A stretch of 58,099 nucleotides of DNA. Source: Gyrodactylus bullatarudis. Its lineage: Eukaryota; Platyhelminthes; Monogenea; Gyrodactylidea; Gyrodactylidae. Within the stretch, counting starts at the first letter, position 1. Each line of letters starts with the position of its first letter. The position numbers were made by a program, and so were the translations under genes. This document shows positions 1-11,486 of the stretch, piece after piece. The notes under the pieces are model-generated. The model was not told where the DNA came from. It made no database searches and was given only the letters and a program-made list of their open reading frames with translations. The DNA is taken from the NCBI GenBank assembly GCA_012064415.1, contig SSNU01000088.1, positions 209,139 through 267,237 of the forward strand. The letters are read 5' to 3'.

Positions 1-2
1 AA

Positions 3-113
3 AGAAAAAGATGCCAACTATGCCGGTCACATTGTTCTTTTTACTGTGAAAAATGCCTTGTGAATCTATGTTTTAATAGAGAAAGAAATTGTTTTAAAAA
101 TTTCCCCAAATAA
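3..113 (+). pseudogene. piggyBac transposase, C-terminal zinc-finger fragment
   Basis: The frame beginning at base 3 reads 36 codons to TAA at 111-113. It is packed with cysteines: CQLC, then HCSFYCEKC, then CFNRERNC. This C-x2-C pattern matches the cysteine-rich zinc-binding tail that ends piggyBac-type (DDE_Tnp_1_7) transposases, which bind subterminal DNA. The same kind of tail occurs in the two other piggyBac elements of this window (about 16.8 kb and 45.0 kb). The rest of the gene lies to the left of the window, so its state is unknown. The stop is followed within 210 bp by a piggyBac-type inverted terminus and a TTAA, which supports the call. Confidence 0.8.
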
Positions 114-325
114 ATTTATACTTTGTTAATACTATGGTCGCTTATAAGTAGAAATAGACCCAAGGAACCCATTGGGTTATTATTATCACATATTGGTAAC
201 TGGATTATGGATAAAGTTAGAGAAATAATTTTTACACCGTTGAATTCAGCATGCTCAAATTGCTTAGTGAAGTTATTTTCAAAATTTTTCGATGAAAATT
301 GATCGCTTGGGACTTTAAGGGTTAA
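114..325 (+). mobile_element. Right end of a piggyBac element with terminal repeat and TTAA
   Basis: The 3' non-coding part of the element ends in GGGACTTTAAGGG (309-321), directly followed by TTAA (322-325), the piggyBac target duplication. The inverted complement CCCTTAAAGTCCC differs at two positions from the terminus of the MITE at 14408-14879, so both probably belong to one family. Confidence 0.75.
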
Positions 326-1784
326 TGAAAATATTCAGATTGGTCATTAGTTAAAAGAATAAAAAGATGTTTTAGCCGAATCTTTTTCAGATTGAATTTT
401 TCGGAATTTTATTAAAAATTATTTTCAAAAATTACTAAAACCACCTGTCAATATGATAAAAATAATTTTCAAGTATTTCCGACTAAATTTTGTTCCAAAA
501 CATCTTTCATCCTTTTATAACTAAAGTGTTTTGAAAACTATTTAAAACAAAATTTTTTCTTATTATGGCTTCAGGATTCAAAGCTATTTGATCTTGCATA
601 TTTTTATTGGATTACTTAGTTTATGTCAGGTTTTTTTGTAATTTCGCTATAAAGCAGAGCTAGTTGACATGAAGGTGTGAATTTACTTTTTATCACAAAA
701 AACTCAATTGTTTTCTTCGGAAAGTCAGGGAAAAAATTTATTTTTTCGAATTCCATAATGAAACAAGCCTATAAGTTGTGGAAATTAAACGTTATTCTCT
801 TTGTAATTCAGAAAAATTACTGGAAAACGTGAGGGGGCAAATGTTCTATGGATTAGCCTCGAATTCTCCTATTCTGATTCTGACCCAAGCTGGTAATCTG
901 CAAAATCAATCTCTGCTGTTTGTAGAATGTAGATAAAAAATCTGTAGCCCACCGGAAAGAGATTGATTAAACCTTTGGGTGGAAAACTAAATAGAGACCG
1001 ACAGAGGAAATGAGATCAGATCATTCTCATGTAGTAATATTTTCATCCTACTCCCATACATAGGGGGACGTTTTGGATGAATGAATTTTCTATGATTTTG
1101 TGAGATTTCGTTTATCAATCAATTGAAACACGGAGAAAAATATTATAATCGACAATTTTAGACGCGGAAATTAATTATTCATCAATTATGAATAGGACTC
1201 AAGTATAGTTTTTTTATCTTTAAGCATTCTTTTACTAGTTTTTCGTAGTTTTCCAGGAATTTTCTCCGATCTAAGAAATAAGACTTGTGGCTAAATGAAA
1301 TTAAAAGTTTAAAGATTATGTTTGATTAAACTCTACAAAGTAGAACATAAAACTTTCTCGAGCGATAATTATTACTAGAGTATTAGAAAGTATTAAAATC
1401 CTTATTTTAACCAGCTATTCTGGAAAACATTTAAAACAAAAATTTTTTCTGCTAAGCCATCAGGGTTCAAAGTTAAAAGGTCTCACAATGTATTAATTTG
1501 TAGATACGGTATGAAAATAATACTTTAATAGATGATTTTCATTGTTTAACAATTTGCTCAGCTTAAAAATAACTCTGATGATAATGATTTTGAAAGTATC
1601 TCGATTTGTTAGTTCAATCTCAACATTAAATGGTTTTTCGAATTTTTATTCGGTTTACTTGCAAGTAGTCCTTGTAAGATATTTTTTGTATTAAAATAAT
1701 AGCTTGTAATCAAAAAATATTACTTTTCAAATTTATCAGATCTTAAAAAATTATTTTTTGAGGCTCTAATTATTATAACCAAAA
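326..1784. other. Non-coding repeat-derived stretch
   Basis: No gene is visible. Bases 655-790 are one arm of the palindromic hairpin family described at 4173-4879 (start similar to GCTAGTTGACATGAAG). Bases 430-800 share this arm and its left flank with 32060-32420, so the two loci are copies of one older repeat. Bases 829-848 carry one terminus (GGGGGCAAATGTTCTA) of the MITE found intact at 6262-6402. The rest is AT-rich with nothing recognisable. Confidence 0.6.
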
Positions 1785-2655
1785 AATAGTTGAAAATGAG
1801 AACTTACTAATTTTTTTATCCAATTTTTTATGAAATAAGCCAAAAATATTTCCGAAAAAAAATTAAATCTGCAAAAATTTTCAAATTTTGACAATGTTAT
1901 ATTAGCCGTTCAGTGGTTCAAATTGTCGAAATGAATAAAAATTTTGAGTTCTTATTTTGAAAAAGTCACCATTCAAAAAATGGTCAAATTATTTTTGGAA
2001 TATTATTAATTTTTTCATCAAGAAATCGAATTTGATCAAGTTTTTTTGGAATCTAGATCAAAGGTTCCACTTTCAGGATCTGAAGAAAAAAAATTAGAAA
2101 AAAATCAAATTTTAAGAAAGTTAGGGCAAATTTCAAATCTAGCGATGGTGTCAAATTTTTTGAACTTTGAGTTGATTATTCTTGTTGATTTCAATGTTAG
2201 AGAGTGATCAAAAGTTGACTTTTAGGATCATTATTAGTCAAAGAAACCGATTATGATAAAAATTTCATTGGACTCGCCGATTTCCAGGGATCTTGAATTT
2301 CTTCGCTAGATTTTAAATACGCCATAACTTTCTTGAAATTTGATTTTTTTCAAATTTTTTTTCTTCAGATCCTGAAAGTGGAACCCACGATCTAGATTCC
2401 AAAAAATCTTGATCAAATTACCCGGTGTGGCGTAGTGGTATCACTCTCACCTCTCATTCGGTCCCCCTTACTTTCGTTCCTATGTTCAAACCCTCCCACA
2501 CCGGGCATATTGAACACTCTTTCCCTTATTTGTACAAACCATTTCTATGAATGAATATAAATGTTTCAATTTCAAAAAAAAATTGATTTCTTGATGAAAA
2601 AAAAGATAATTTCGTAAACATCATAAATTTCATCTTCATATTAATTAGGTGTAGT
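1785..2655. mobile_element. Degraded hairpin element interrupted by a SINE
   Basis: Two arms pair with each other: 2011-2147, and 2300-2420 continued at 2583-2600. They share, for example, TTTCATCAAGAAATCGAA against its complement and CACTTTCAGGATCTGAAG against CTTCAGATCCTGAAAGTG. The right terminus near 2640-2655 (CATCTTCATATTAATTAGG) resembles the termini of the hairpin family at 4173-4879. The left side (1785-2010) carries a second, diverged left arm and does not pair fully, so the unit is a mosaic or rearranged copy. A SINE splits the right arm. Confidence 0.6.
2421..2582 (+). mobile_element. tRNA-derived SINE
   Basis: The head looks like a tRNA gene. CCCGGTGTGG at the start pairs with CCACACCGGG at 2495-2504, like an extended acceptor stem. 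TGGCGTAGTGG (2428-2438) fits the RNA polymerase III A box, and GTTCAAACC (2484-2492) fits the B box. A tRNA-unrelated body of about 70 bp follows and ends in an A-run at 2574-2582. The element interrupts the right arm of a hairpin element; the intact opposite arm (2011-2060) shows what the site looked like before insertion. A short AATT-like target duplication is possible. No functional tRNA is claimed, because the anticodon arm is degenerate. Confidence 0.8.
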
Positions 2656-4172
2656 AAATTCATGTCAACTAAATACTTTTTTTCACAACAGTAAGATTAT
2701 TTATTTTAGAAAAACCTAATTTGTAAAATATTTACTTTGGGAAAAAAGAGGAATATCTATCACATGTTAGCAAAAATAATTTGGTATTACAACTCTTGTA
2801 TTACAGCGCACACCTTTTTACTAACTAAGCAATAATAATTACCCAATACATAATGATGTAAACATATTGCTATCTGATTATTTTTTTATAAATGAGGGAT
2901 ATTTATTATTCTTTTCATATATCAAAATTATTTTTATATTTAACTTTATTAAGGAAAAAACAAGGGAATACTTGTTCACTTTCATGTCATAAACATCTAT
3001 CAAACGTTTATATATATTATATATTGTAGCTAATACATACTTGAGTTCGTATTAGCTAAGGATTGTTAGCTAAAACGTACTGAAAGGGCAGAGGGGAATA
3101 CATCGCACATATCTTGTGTATAGAAAATTCTCACTAATAGCTAATTCATTAATTTCTTAATGCTCTGAGTAACTCACCTTAATATTGGAAAATACTTGGT
3201 TCGCCCCTCATTCATCAGAAGACTGATACATATTCATAAATGTATCAAAACTGACGGTATGAAGGTTTTTCTCTTCAAAATATATGCTCGGCCAATAGTT
3301 GAATAGTGATAAATGATCAAAGAAAATTCAGACTACACTTAAAAGATTCATACGCCGACTCTCAACCACATTCCAGATCGACCTGAAATTACCTAAAAAC
3401 TGTTTAAGAATAAGAAGAGAATTGAAGACCACTAAATCATTAAATCTTCAGCACTAGTCTACTCTGATCGTCAGGGATTACGCGATAATACCCCAGGAAT
3501 CGTTGACAAAATTAGTGAACAAGTTCCCAAAATAAGAATAATTGAAGGTGTAATTATCAAATGAGTTTATCAAAATTAGTGTACATTTTCTCGAATTTAG
3601 TGGATAATATATAAAATAAATTATTTATTTGTGCATGTGGAGTTACACAATAAATTATTCTTGCGACACTTGAAACGACTTGTTGAGCATTTTGTTTTAC
3701 AGCTGCAGTGTAAAAATCCTTGTGCATTAACAGAGGATTCCATACTCGAAATTTTTCTCACAGAGTAGCTTTCGTTAGGAAATTCTTCAATATCAATAAA
3801 TTTGATTCACGGTAACATATGCACTAACAACTTTTGAACCCTTACCCCACCAAATTGATCTTGGATACACCTATGTATTTGCTTTGAGAAATAGAACCTG
3901 AAGCAAGATATAACTTGAAACTTTTTGAGGCCTGATTCATCTCATCTGCTTGTTTATTGAGAAAAATTGACTGGAGATTAATTAACTTTTCTCTGTATTT
4001 TCCGATTACTCCATCCTTTGTTTGCATGCAAATTTTTTTTCCAAATGACTTGTATCGATTATATGTAGATTGAATAGATTCAGTATTTTCTCCAAACATC
4101 GTGGACTACTTTATCTTGATATCATATTAAGTTCAGATTTATTAATAGACATTTTCCGTAAATTTTCAAATA
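2656..4172. other. AT-rich stretch without recognised genes
   Basis: Nothing coding is convincing. A perfect 10-bp stem (TAGCTAATAC at 3027-3036 against GTATTAGCTA at 3049-3058) is present. The small open frames here have no recognisable content. Confidence 0.5.
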
Positions 4173-4879
4173 AACCTAATTGACATGAAGATTGTAAGAA
4201 TTCAAGACTTTTCACAAAAAATTCAAGATTTTTCTCCGGATTCAAAGAAAAAAATAATTTTTTGAATTCTAAAACGGAATGAACTAATAAGATGTGGATA
4301 ATTCCAAAAAAATTCAGTCTGGCCAAAATTAGGCCGTTTTCGAATTTCGAAAATGCAACAAAAATACACTTTTTCATCTTCTGAACCCAAATTTTTTATC
4401 GATTTCGATGATTCGAAGCAGTTAAATGATGATATTTGTGATCAAAATTTAACGAAGAATTCGAATTCATCTGCAGAAGTTCACTGAAATTCGTCATTAC
4501 TGTGGTAAATCGAAAAAACCATTTTTCGATTGTCAGGAGGGCAAATTATCCAAAATCTGGAAGATGAATATTTTCTCGGAAAAATTAAGATCTTCACTAG
4601 CCTCTCTCTATCTAATGTTGATCCCAAATATCACCACTGCTTCGAATCATCGAAATCGATAAAAATTCTAAGCTTAAAAGTTGAAAAAGTCGAATTTGGT
4701 GCATTTTCGAAATCCAAAAAAGCAGCCTTATTTTAGTCAGATTGAATTTTTCTCGGAATTTTTTCGAATATCCATATCTTATTAGCTCATTCCGTTTTAG
4801 AATTAAAAAAATTTATTTTTCTTTGAATATCGATTTTTTTGTAAAAATAGTAAATTCTCATCTTCATGTCAACTAGCTT
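4173..4879. mobile_element. TA-flanked palindromic hairpin element, complete copy
   Basis: The left terminus AACCTAATTGACATGAAG and right terminus CTTCATGTCAACTAGCTT are inverted copies flanked by TA on both sides (4171-4172, 4880-4881), as expected for a Tc1/mariner-type target. Pairing continues inward for roughly 330 bp per arm with mismatches; for example TTTTTTGAATTCTAAAACGG on the left is answered by CCGTTTTAGAATTAAAAAAA on the right. The unit encodes nothing and is best read as a non-autonomous foldback element. Relatives lie at 10790-11486, 20019-20772, 36810-37544 and 44545-46904. Open frames inside it are mirror images created by the palindrome. Confidence 0.75.
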
Positions 4880-4926
4880 TATGTCCGAAAATCCACTTAA
4901 AATCATATTAGAAGAACTGTATTAGG

Positions 4927-4961
4927 GCCATATGTAAATTTCATAAAGCATCATCAGTGAC
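4927..4961 (-). ncRNA. Hammerhead-like motif, second class
   Basis: On the minus strand the order is GUCA, CUGAUGA, eight bases, GAAA, UUUACAU, A, UGGC. GUCA pairs with UGGC as helix I (with one G-U). CUGAUGA and GAAA are the two conserved core strands of a hammerhead. Helix III is very short and the eight-base helix II segment does not pair well. Sister copies are at 28078-28112 (+) and 28971-29007 (-). Activity is unproven. Confidence 0.4.
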
Positions 4962-5039
4962 AATACTTTAAAAATGATAAAAGTTAAGAATTCAATTGAA
5001 GATAATATTTCACAAATTATGAAAGAGAACATAATGTAA

Positions 5040-5400
5040 GCTGAAAAAAACACCAAAACTCTCCAATAATTAGTAACAGTGGAGAGAAAAGTGAAAAAGC
5101 TCACATAGGCCAAGGTAGTTGAAGATAATAAGAATAGTTTTTTTGAACACATAAGTTTTGTTTATATAGATTTATGAAGAATTTCTCCTTCACTCAAACA
5201 TCTGTACTGTCATTACCTGCATTTTTGCATAGAATTAAAAAGTTAGAAATTGAAGCTTCATGCCTTTCTTGTCTAAGATGGTCACCGCTATATCTTGAAC
5301 ATGATCATTCCCTCTAGTTGATGACTTTCTAATTGTACGACCAATATAAAGTAGCTCCACAGTCAATAGAGTCTTCTCTTCAGGTCTCAGTAAATCTTTA
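5040..5400 (-). mobile_element. Penelope-like element 3' fragment with GIY-YIG remnant
   Basis: Read on the minus strand from about 5385, the translation contains LYIGRTIRKSSTRGNDHVQD. The YIGRT core is typical of the GIY-YIG endonuclease that follows the reverse transcriptase in Penelope-like elements. The remnant runs on to a short tail (KNAGNDSTDV, stop, at about 5195-5230). The adjoining non-coding block (5040-5170) recurs at 21590-21720, 29100-29250 and 37545-37715 and is a terminal block of this PLE family. The stretch is too decayed to be translated. Confidence 0.6.
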
Positions 5401-5724
5401 TGAATAATCTCTGAGTCTTAAAATTTTCCATTGTCTAAAACTATCCCTATTCAGAATACATCTATTTGAGTCTCAGAGAATATTTTTTCCAGGCAACACA
5501 ATAAAAATCTGATAATTCTGTTTTACACTCCTTTATTACTAATCCCTATCTACACTCTGACTAATAAAATATAAATAATAAGTATAGTTAATGCAATTAA
5601 CGAACATGACATTCTATCCAACCTTATGATTACAAATTATGATGCTCCAACCTGGTAACAGGTTTGAGCCAATCAAAATCTTGAAAAATAAGAACCAGTA
5701 ATCTTTATTTCCTATTTTTGTTAT

Positions 5725-5880
5725 AACCCTATATATATGGCATGTATGACACTGATGAGTATGCCCGAAATAAAGGCCCTTATTTGTGAAAATTGTGGCA
5801 TCTCTTTCTTCTTCTCTGAAATGAACTTAGCATCGGTAACTCAGCTTAAAACCGATGTCTCCGTACATCTCTCAACATTA
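5725..5880 (+). ncRNA. PLE terminal block with hammerhead-like motif (copy A)
   Basis: CTGATGA (5752-5758) and GAAA (5767-5770) form a hammerhead core. AUAA (5770-5773) pairs with UUAU (5780-5783) as helix III. ACA (5749-5751) pairs with UGU (5785-5787) as helix I, placing the predicted cleavage after base 5784. GGCAT (5739-5743) is complementary to the ATGCC of loop II (5761-5765), a possible loop contact. A hairpin CATCGGT (5831-5837) / ACCGATG (5851-5857) follows. Other copies are at 33109, 39379 (+), and 22029 and 23670 (-). Hammerheads in PLE terminal repeats are established knowledge; this assignment is by inspection. Confidence 0.6.
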
Positions 5881-6261
5881 AATATTTTTTCGTTTTATAT
5901 ATGATTTGAAGATATGTGGATTTGAAATGTGAACTGAATTCCACAATTATTTTATTCCAAGAGCTTTTGATCCCAAAAGTCGGCTGTCAATCAAACTTTA
6001 GGAGATAAAGTTCAGGTTTGAATTCTATGGGTATGATATAAGTCGTCTTATTTTACATCAAATAAGTTTTTAAAAAATTATTTTTTGAAAAATAAATTTT
6101 CTTTATTTTTTTAAAATTTCTCTTAGTAGTATATCACGTGCCTGACTCAAAGGAATTTCAATCAAATCTATTTAAAAAAGTGATTAAAGCAAATTATAAT
6201 TAGGTTTATTATGTTAATAAAATTATCAAACGTCGATTGGTATAAAGAACGGATAAATTAG

Positions 6262-6402
6262 AGAACATTTGCCCCCCTATTATTTCTCTCAAGTTTACTT
6301 TGAATCGTGTTGGTCTTTTTATTATCTATGACATGAAATCTCACGAGTAGTCTCTTTGTCACTCAAAAAAATTATTACAAAACAAGAGGGGGCAAATGTT
6401 CT
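6262..6402. mobile_element. Short MITE with 17-18 bp terminal inverted repeats
   Basis: AGAACATTTGCCCCCCT (6262-6278) is the inverted complement of AGAGGGGGCAAATGTTCT (6385-6402), allowing one length difference in the C run. The 140-bp unit encodes nothing. A single terminus of the same family is at 829-848. The flanks are TA-rich, so the exact target duplication cannot be fixed. Confidence 0.65.
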
Positions 6403-7463
6403 ATAGATTAGAACAATGTAGAACCTATTCAGAACTGGTGAAAATTTTGAATGAAATAAAAAAAACGAAAAAACCACTGAAATTTGCATTTGAAACAAAC
6501 TTATTGCTTTCAAAACAAGAATTTCTATAGTTTTTTCGTTCTTTCCAAAAAATATACTTTCATATATATATATTGGATTTCATTTTATGAATCAAATTGA
6601 GAGGTTTTTATGTATAAAATTTCGTATTTTAATATTTTTTTAAACTTATGAAATGTTCGAAAATAATATCATAATACAAGTTCGTAAAAATTTGATTTCT
6701 TATAAATTATTAGAGGAAATAAATCTCACAATTCGAAATTTTAGTCTTATGGCTATCAAGATTAAAAAGATTAACGGTAATATTTTTGCTTGAAAATTGA
6801 ATTTGCTTAAAAAACTATTTTTACCGCACAACTTATTACAGAAGCATAAAGAGGTATTCTGATGCGATATTTGGTGAGATGATCTTAAAATACTTTTTAG
6901 AAATTTTGGAAAATTTCGTGCAAGTCTAATAATTATTCTGACTTCATTTCGTAATATGTAGAATAGATAGAGTTTGATATTTTCAATGATTATAGATGGT
7001 TGTTTCTCTCCTTTCAACCTTATACCTTAAAAATGTGTGGTATTTATATCGAGGTATTATCATGGTTGGAAATAAATAACAATGTTCATGTCAGAGTTAT
7101 GGAAATCATACTTGACAAAAATTCCCTGATGTTGTAAATACACAATGGGAAAGAGAATCCAAATTATTGACTTGACAGGTAATATATAGACCCTGTTTCT
7201 ATTTATGGAATTTAGGAATTGAATTTAAAAGAATTGCTAGAGCTATTCATAAGATAGCTGGTATGAAGATGATCTTTTTCAACCTTTGACCTAAAGATTT
7301 CGAATATTTAACGAAACTAATGCATTAAACAAAGACATCTACCTAAAGAAACTCACGGAAATTTGTCACTATTGAAAGGAAAATCGAACCATTAAAATTT
7401 TGCGATAATTTTGATAGTAAGCAATTTAGATTATAAGAAAATTAACATTTTATTTAATTGACA
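6403..7463. other. AT-rich stretch without recognised genes
   Basis: No coding region is supported. Bases 6845-6935 resemble the right part of the small inverted-repeat unit at 8374-8750 (TTTGGTGAGAT and a CAAGTCTAAT end). Otherwise nothing is seen. Confidence 0.5.
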
Positions 7464-7685
7464 TTGTTCACTTGCTACCTGACTAGGTTGTCTTCTGACT
7501 TTTATTGGTCTATCTATAGAAAAAGAAAGGGGATAGAAAGGTGTAGTATTTTTTAAAATAATAAGAATTATAGTGATTGTTATAGTAATCAGAATTATTA
7601 ACTCTAATAATATAATTCATCACTTGAAGGAAAATTGAAATTAAGATTAGAATAAAAAGCGTTTAGATTACCCTGTTAAAAACTC
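7464..7685 (-). mobile_element. Penelope-like element 3' terminal fragment
   Basis: This stretch matches, with about one change in ten, the inverted complement of the 3' terminal region of the PLE at 21320-21567. Shared landmarks include CTTGCTACCTGACTAGG-like sequence, TTGGTCTATCTATAGAAA-like sequence, GGTGTAGTATTT and GGAAAATTGAAAT. It is therefore a third copy of that terminus, in minus orientation and without a linked coding region. Confidence 0.7.
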
Positions 7686-7689
7686 ATGT

Positions 7690-8899
7690 TATTTAGTCGT
7701 TAAATGTGCGGTATGACATTTTAGATCTCCCTGGTATTCACTGATGTTTACGTAACAATCGTGGTATGTCACCTAGGACTCCAACAATTTTCACAATTTC
7801 ATCCTTTTTTTCAACCTACATTCTATTACGTTCAAAACGGTTTTAAAATCGTTTTTAAAATTTACGAGGTTCTTAACCTTTTCCGAGAGTACAGTAGACA
7901 CCAAAATATTAGTACTATTGAGTTCAGCGTGAAAACCTATCTGGTCTAGAAATTATCAGACAATAAAACCTCATATTTGTTGCGCTGGGCTATTTTTGAA
8001 AAATTCGGACTATTCTAATGCAGAGTGTGAGAAATTCTCTTCTTTCTACCAATCAGAAATTGCTTCAATGAATAAAATTCAGATTACCACTGTAAATATT
8101 ACAATGATTACTTGGAACAATCGAATTCCTGATTATATATGCAAACATATTTTATAGTCTGTCTGCAGGTAAAAATATTTTCCTGTCTCCATTTTAGTGT
8201 TTCCTCTTTTATTATTTTTTAAGGGGCTTTAAATTGTTTTTATCTATCAGTTTTATACATTTTATGAGTAGTGACACAAAAAAGGGATACAGGTTAAAAT
8301 TAGAATAAACAAAGGTTGTAAAATTTGAAGAATTCAAAAATAAAATAAAGAATTCAAAGCCAATATGCAGATTAGACTTGGACGAAATTTTGCAATATCA
8401 CTTGAATCGCCCATCGATATCATAAATTTAATCTTCAAGTATTTTAAAACGTTTTTTTAATATTTAATATTTGTTATTTTAACTTAAATTCACATTATTT
8501 CTAACAGAAAAGTTGCAAAAGGGACTTACTTAAATCCTATTAAAATTGTTTATTCAATAGTCAAAAATTAAATTTTTCATATTTTTAATCTATATTAATC
8601 AGTCAAAAAACGTTTTAAATTTGAAAATTTTCACAATTTTTTTGTCTTACTTCACGCGAAATTTGGTGAGATAATATTAAATTATTCAAAGATTTAAATT
8701 TATCATCTCGTTGAACCCTTTAAGTAATTTTGCGAAATCTCGTCCAAGTCAGATGGTTTTTAGATTTGACCTTTCTTCTACATCCACAGACATCTGCTAA
8801 AATACATTTCCTGGCCCCCACAGATAATAAGTGAGAAGTGATTCATTTGTTGAAAATTTTCCTCACAAATCCTAAATAAACAGGTCTATTTGAATTCAA
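7690..8899. other. Non-coding stretch with one inverted-repeat pair
   Basis: AGACTTGGACGAAATTTTGC (8374-8393) is nearly complementary to GCGAAATCTCGTCCAAGTC (8732-8750), which suggests a 377-bp MITE-like unit. The rest holds nothing recognisable. The small frame at 7761-7949 has no family resemblance. Confidence 0.5.
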
Positions 8900-8907
8900 A
8901 TGCATAT

Positions 8908-10007
8908 TAGAGTGGGTCCCTCCATGAATCGTAAGAAAGTCACCCGACTTCTGATACTATTTAAAGGACGTTGAATATGGGATTTATTTTTTCCTAACTT
9001 GTTCAGAAATGCTTCTAGATTTTTCACTTTTAAAGGCATAGGACGAAATTCATTATGACGTGTAGAAAAACGTTCAACGATAATTTTAGAGTACAGTGAA
9101 TTGGATAGAAGGTTCCTGTGACATTTGAAAAAATCAAAAAACATTTTAAAATTATACTTTTTTTGAAAAAACCCGTTATTTTGAAATGATCTTGGATCAC
9201 CCTAGTTTATCAATTTCCAAGCAGAAAATATGATAGAAGAATAGGAAGTAGACTTTCGCACGTGAATGGAGTGTTTTTTAAAAATATAAATGAGAATAAA
9301 TATTTTCTTTGTCTAATGATGAAAATAATGTTTGATTCCTCTCCTTGAAATCAACAAAAATTTTCAACTCAAAGACTGAAAAAATTAAAATATCGCGCCA
9401 TCTCGAATTTTAAACTTTTCCAAAAAAAACTTTTTTTCAAATTTTTTTTTCTGAAGTCACTAAAAGTACATTTTGAATCAGTTACCAAAAAATCTTTCAA
9501 AAATTTTAATACCTTGATGGAAAAATGAGACTGTTGTAAAAATCATGAATTCCCAAATTCATCGAGAATAGTTATATTATAAACTTAATCTTGGATGCTG
9601 CAGCTGAATATTTTGGTTTAAATAATCGTTCTAAATACATACTTGAGTGTACTATCGGATAAATCAGCTGACTAAATTTATATATATCACTGAAACAATT
9701 TTTAAACCAAGCTAATGTGAGAACAGCTTAGTTGATATTCTTCAATCTATCTCATGTCAAAAAAACGGTTGATAAAATACATTTCTAATAGACTGTTTCA
9801 CCCAAGAATCAAGAAAATAAATTTTTGTGATCCAGATCAAAGTCGTGAAGTCATAAAAACCTACTCTGAATGTCAAGAATTCTAAAATCTTTCGAAAGCC
9901 TATGAGAACTTACTAGCTTATATTTTCTCAATCTGCGTGTCAGTATTAGTATGAAAACTCGAGTGACATTTTTATTTTTCAAAATTAAAAACTAGGGACC
10001 CACTCTA
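8908..10007. mobile_element. Non-autonomous DNA transposon with perfect 8-bp target duplication
   Basis: TAGAGTGGGTCCCT (8908-8921) and AGGGACCCACTCTA (9994-10007) are perfect 14-bp inverted termini. Both are flanked by the direct repeat ATGCATAT (8900-8907 and 10008-10015). An 8-bp duplication is typical of hAT elements (Merlin and P also make 8 bp), so a hAT-related origin is the best guess. The 1.1-kb body contains no transposase. Bases 9140-9585 inside it are the centre and right arm of a hairpin element of the 36810-37544 subfamily, either captured or inserted. Frames at 8896-9144 have no recognisable content. Confidence 0.8.
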
Positions 10008-10015
10008 ATGCATAT

Positions 10016-10789
10016 GAAATGGAGTGAATAATTTCAAATTTTTAGCAGATTGCCAATAAAAATAAACTCGTAAAATATTTTTTATTCTGTAATTCATGAA
10101 TAAAATTAGATGTATTGGAAAATATTTTGAAAATTTAAATATTTTTTCGGATGAAATATCATGGGAATCAATTTATTTCTATCTGAATGGCTAAATAAAT
10201 CAAAGCTAGCCAGATGATATACACCAGTAGCCAGATTCAATGTTAGACTGAGAAAACAAGGAAATTTTTTTGCTTGAATTTCCTTCAAAAGTTTTAATTT
10301 TGTAAATTTATACTTGTAAATGCAAGAAGATTCCAGCCAAATTAATCTCAAATCAAAAAATGAGTTATGTGATAATTTAAAATAAATACACCTTTAAATT
10401 TATTATCTAAAAATTCTAATGAAATTTGTTTTTAGGCCCACCTTTACCATTTTTATGTTATTTTCAAATTATTCGAGCTTAAAGTTGTAAATTTTTATTG
10501 GTTTCAAAAAAAAGTAACTGCAAATTAAATTAAATTGAAATTTGTGTTTTCAAGACATTACTAACTAATTTACATAATAAAGATAGACACTCAACAGTAC
10601 AAAGCAAAGCATCAAGAGTCCAAAAAATGAATGCTGAAATGACGTTAACAATTTCATCTTAACTTATTATTTTATTCTTTGTAACTAAATCAGCAAATGA
10701 CAGAAATTTGGCACTATCTAATCCTGATGATATTCCGTACATAAAAGCGTACATTACCAAATCTGTTGCAACCTTTCTAAAGCTAGTTG
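10016..10789. other. AT-rich stretch without recognised genes
   Basis: Nothing coding or structured was seen between the 8-bp target duplication and the next hairpin element. Confidence 0.5.
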
Positions 10790-11486
10790 ATATGAAGATG
10801 AGAATTTACTATTTTTACAAAAAACTCAATATTTCTCTCCGGATTCAGAGAAAAAATTATTTTTTGAATTCTAAAACGGAATGAGCTAATAAGATTTGGA
10901 TATTCGAAAAAAATCAGTCTGACCAAAATAAGGCCGTTTTTTGAATTTCAAAATGCACCAAATTTCGACTTTTTCAATTTTTGAGCTCAAAATTTTCATC
11001 GATTCCGATTATTCGAAGAAGTTAACTCCTTCGATCACAGAGGTCGTATATGACCTCTAAATCAACAGATTTAGGTGATCAACATTGAACGAAGAATTCG
11101 AATTTGGCCGTAGAAGTAGCGAAGATCTTACTGTTTCCGAGAAAAAGTTAAACTTCCAGATTTTGGATAATTTCCCTTTGTGATAATCGAAAAATTCAAG
11201 CTTCTGCAGGTGAATTCGGAGTCTTTGTTCAATGTTGACCTGCATTTAACTGCTTCGAATCAACGAAATCGTTAAAAATTTTGAGCTCAAAAATTGAAAA
11301 AGTGGAAATTTGGTGCATTTTTGAAATTCGAAAAACGGGCTAAATTTTAGTCAGATTGAATTTTTTTTTCGCAATATATATTCTAAATATCAACAACTTT
11401 TCATAGCTCATTCCATTTAAAATTCAAAAAATTATTCTTTTCTGTGAATCCTGAGAAGAGCATCGAGTTTTTTGTAAAATTAGGTT
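10790..11486. mobile_element. TA-flanked palindromic hairpin element with damaged right end
   Basis: The left terminus AAGCTAGTTGATATGAAGAT follows a TA (10788-10789). The right side ends TTAGGTT before TA (11487-11488), but about 25 bp just inside the end have been lost compared with sister copies. The arms mirror each other around about 11140. The left arm also contains an extra ~40 bp beginning at a TTAA (11022), described separately. Confidence 0.7.
11022..11062 (+). mobile_element. Isolated piggyBac-type terminus at a TTAA
   Basis: From TTAA (11022-11025) the sequence CTCCTTCGATCACAGAGG, followed by the palindrome GAGGTCGTATATGACCTC, aligns base for base with the piggyBac end at 15459-15494 (there CCCTCTCGGTCCCAGAGG, then GAGGTCGTATACGACCTC). 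Sister hairpin copies have an uninterrupted TTAA at this position, so this is an insertion. No second terminus is seen, so it is a truncated or very small relic. Confidence 0.6.

Noticed and set aside
2421..2510. Functional tRNA gene
   Set aside because: The head folds partly like a tRNA, but the anticodon arm is degenerate and the unit continues into a SINE body with an A-tail.
4530..4736. Open frames inside palindromic elements (also 6700-7017, 10106-10351, 20260-20469, 46269-46469, 46661-46846)
   Set aside because: Most are mirror images generated by the palindromes or chance frames in AT-rich DNA. No motif is visible, and sister copies do not keep the frames.
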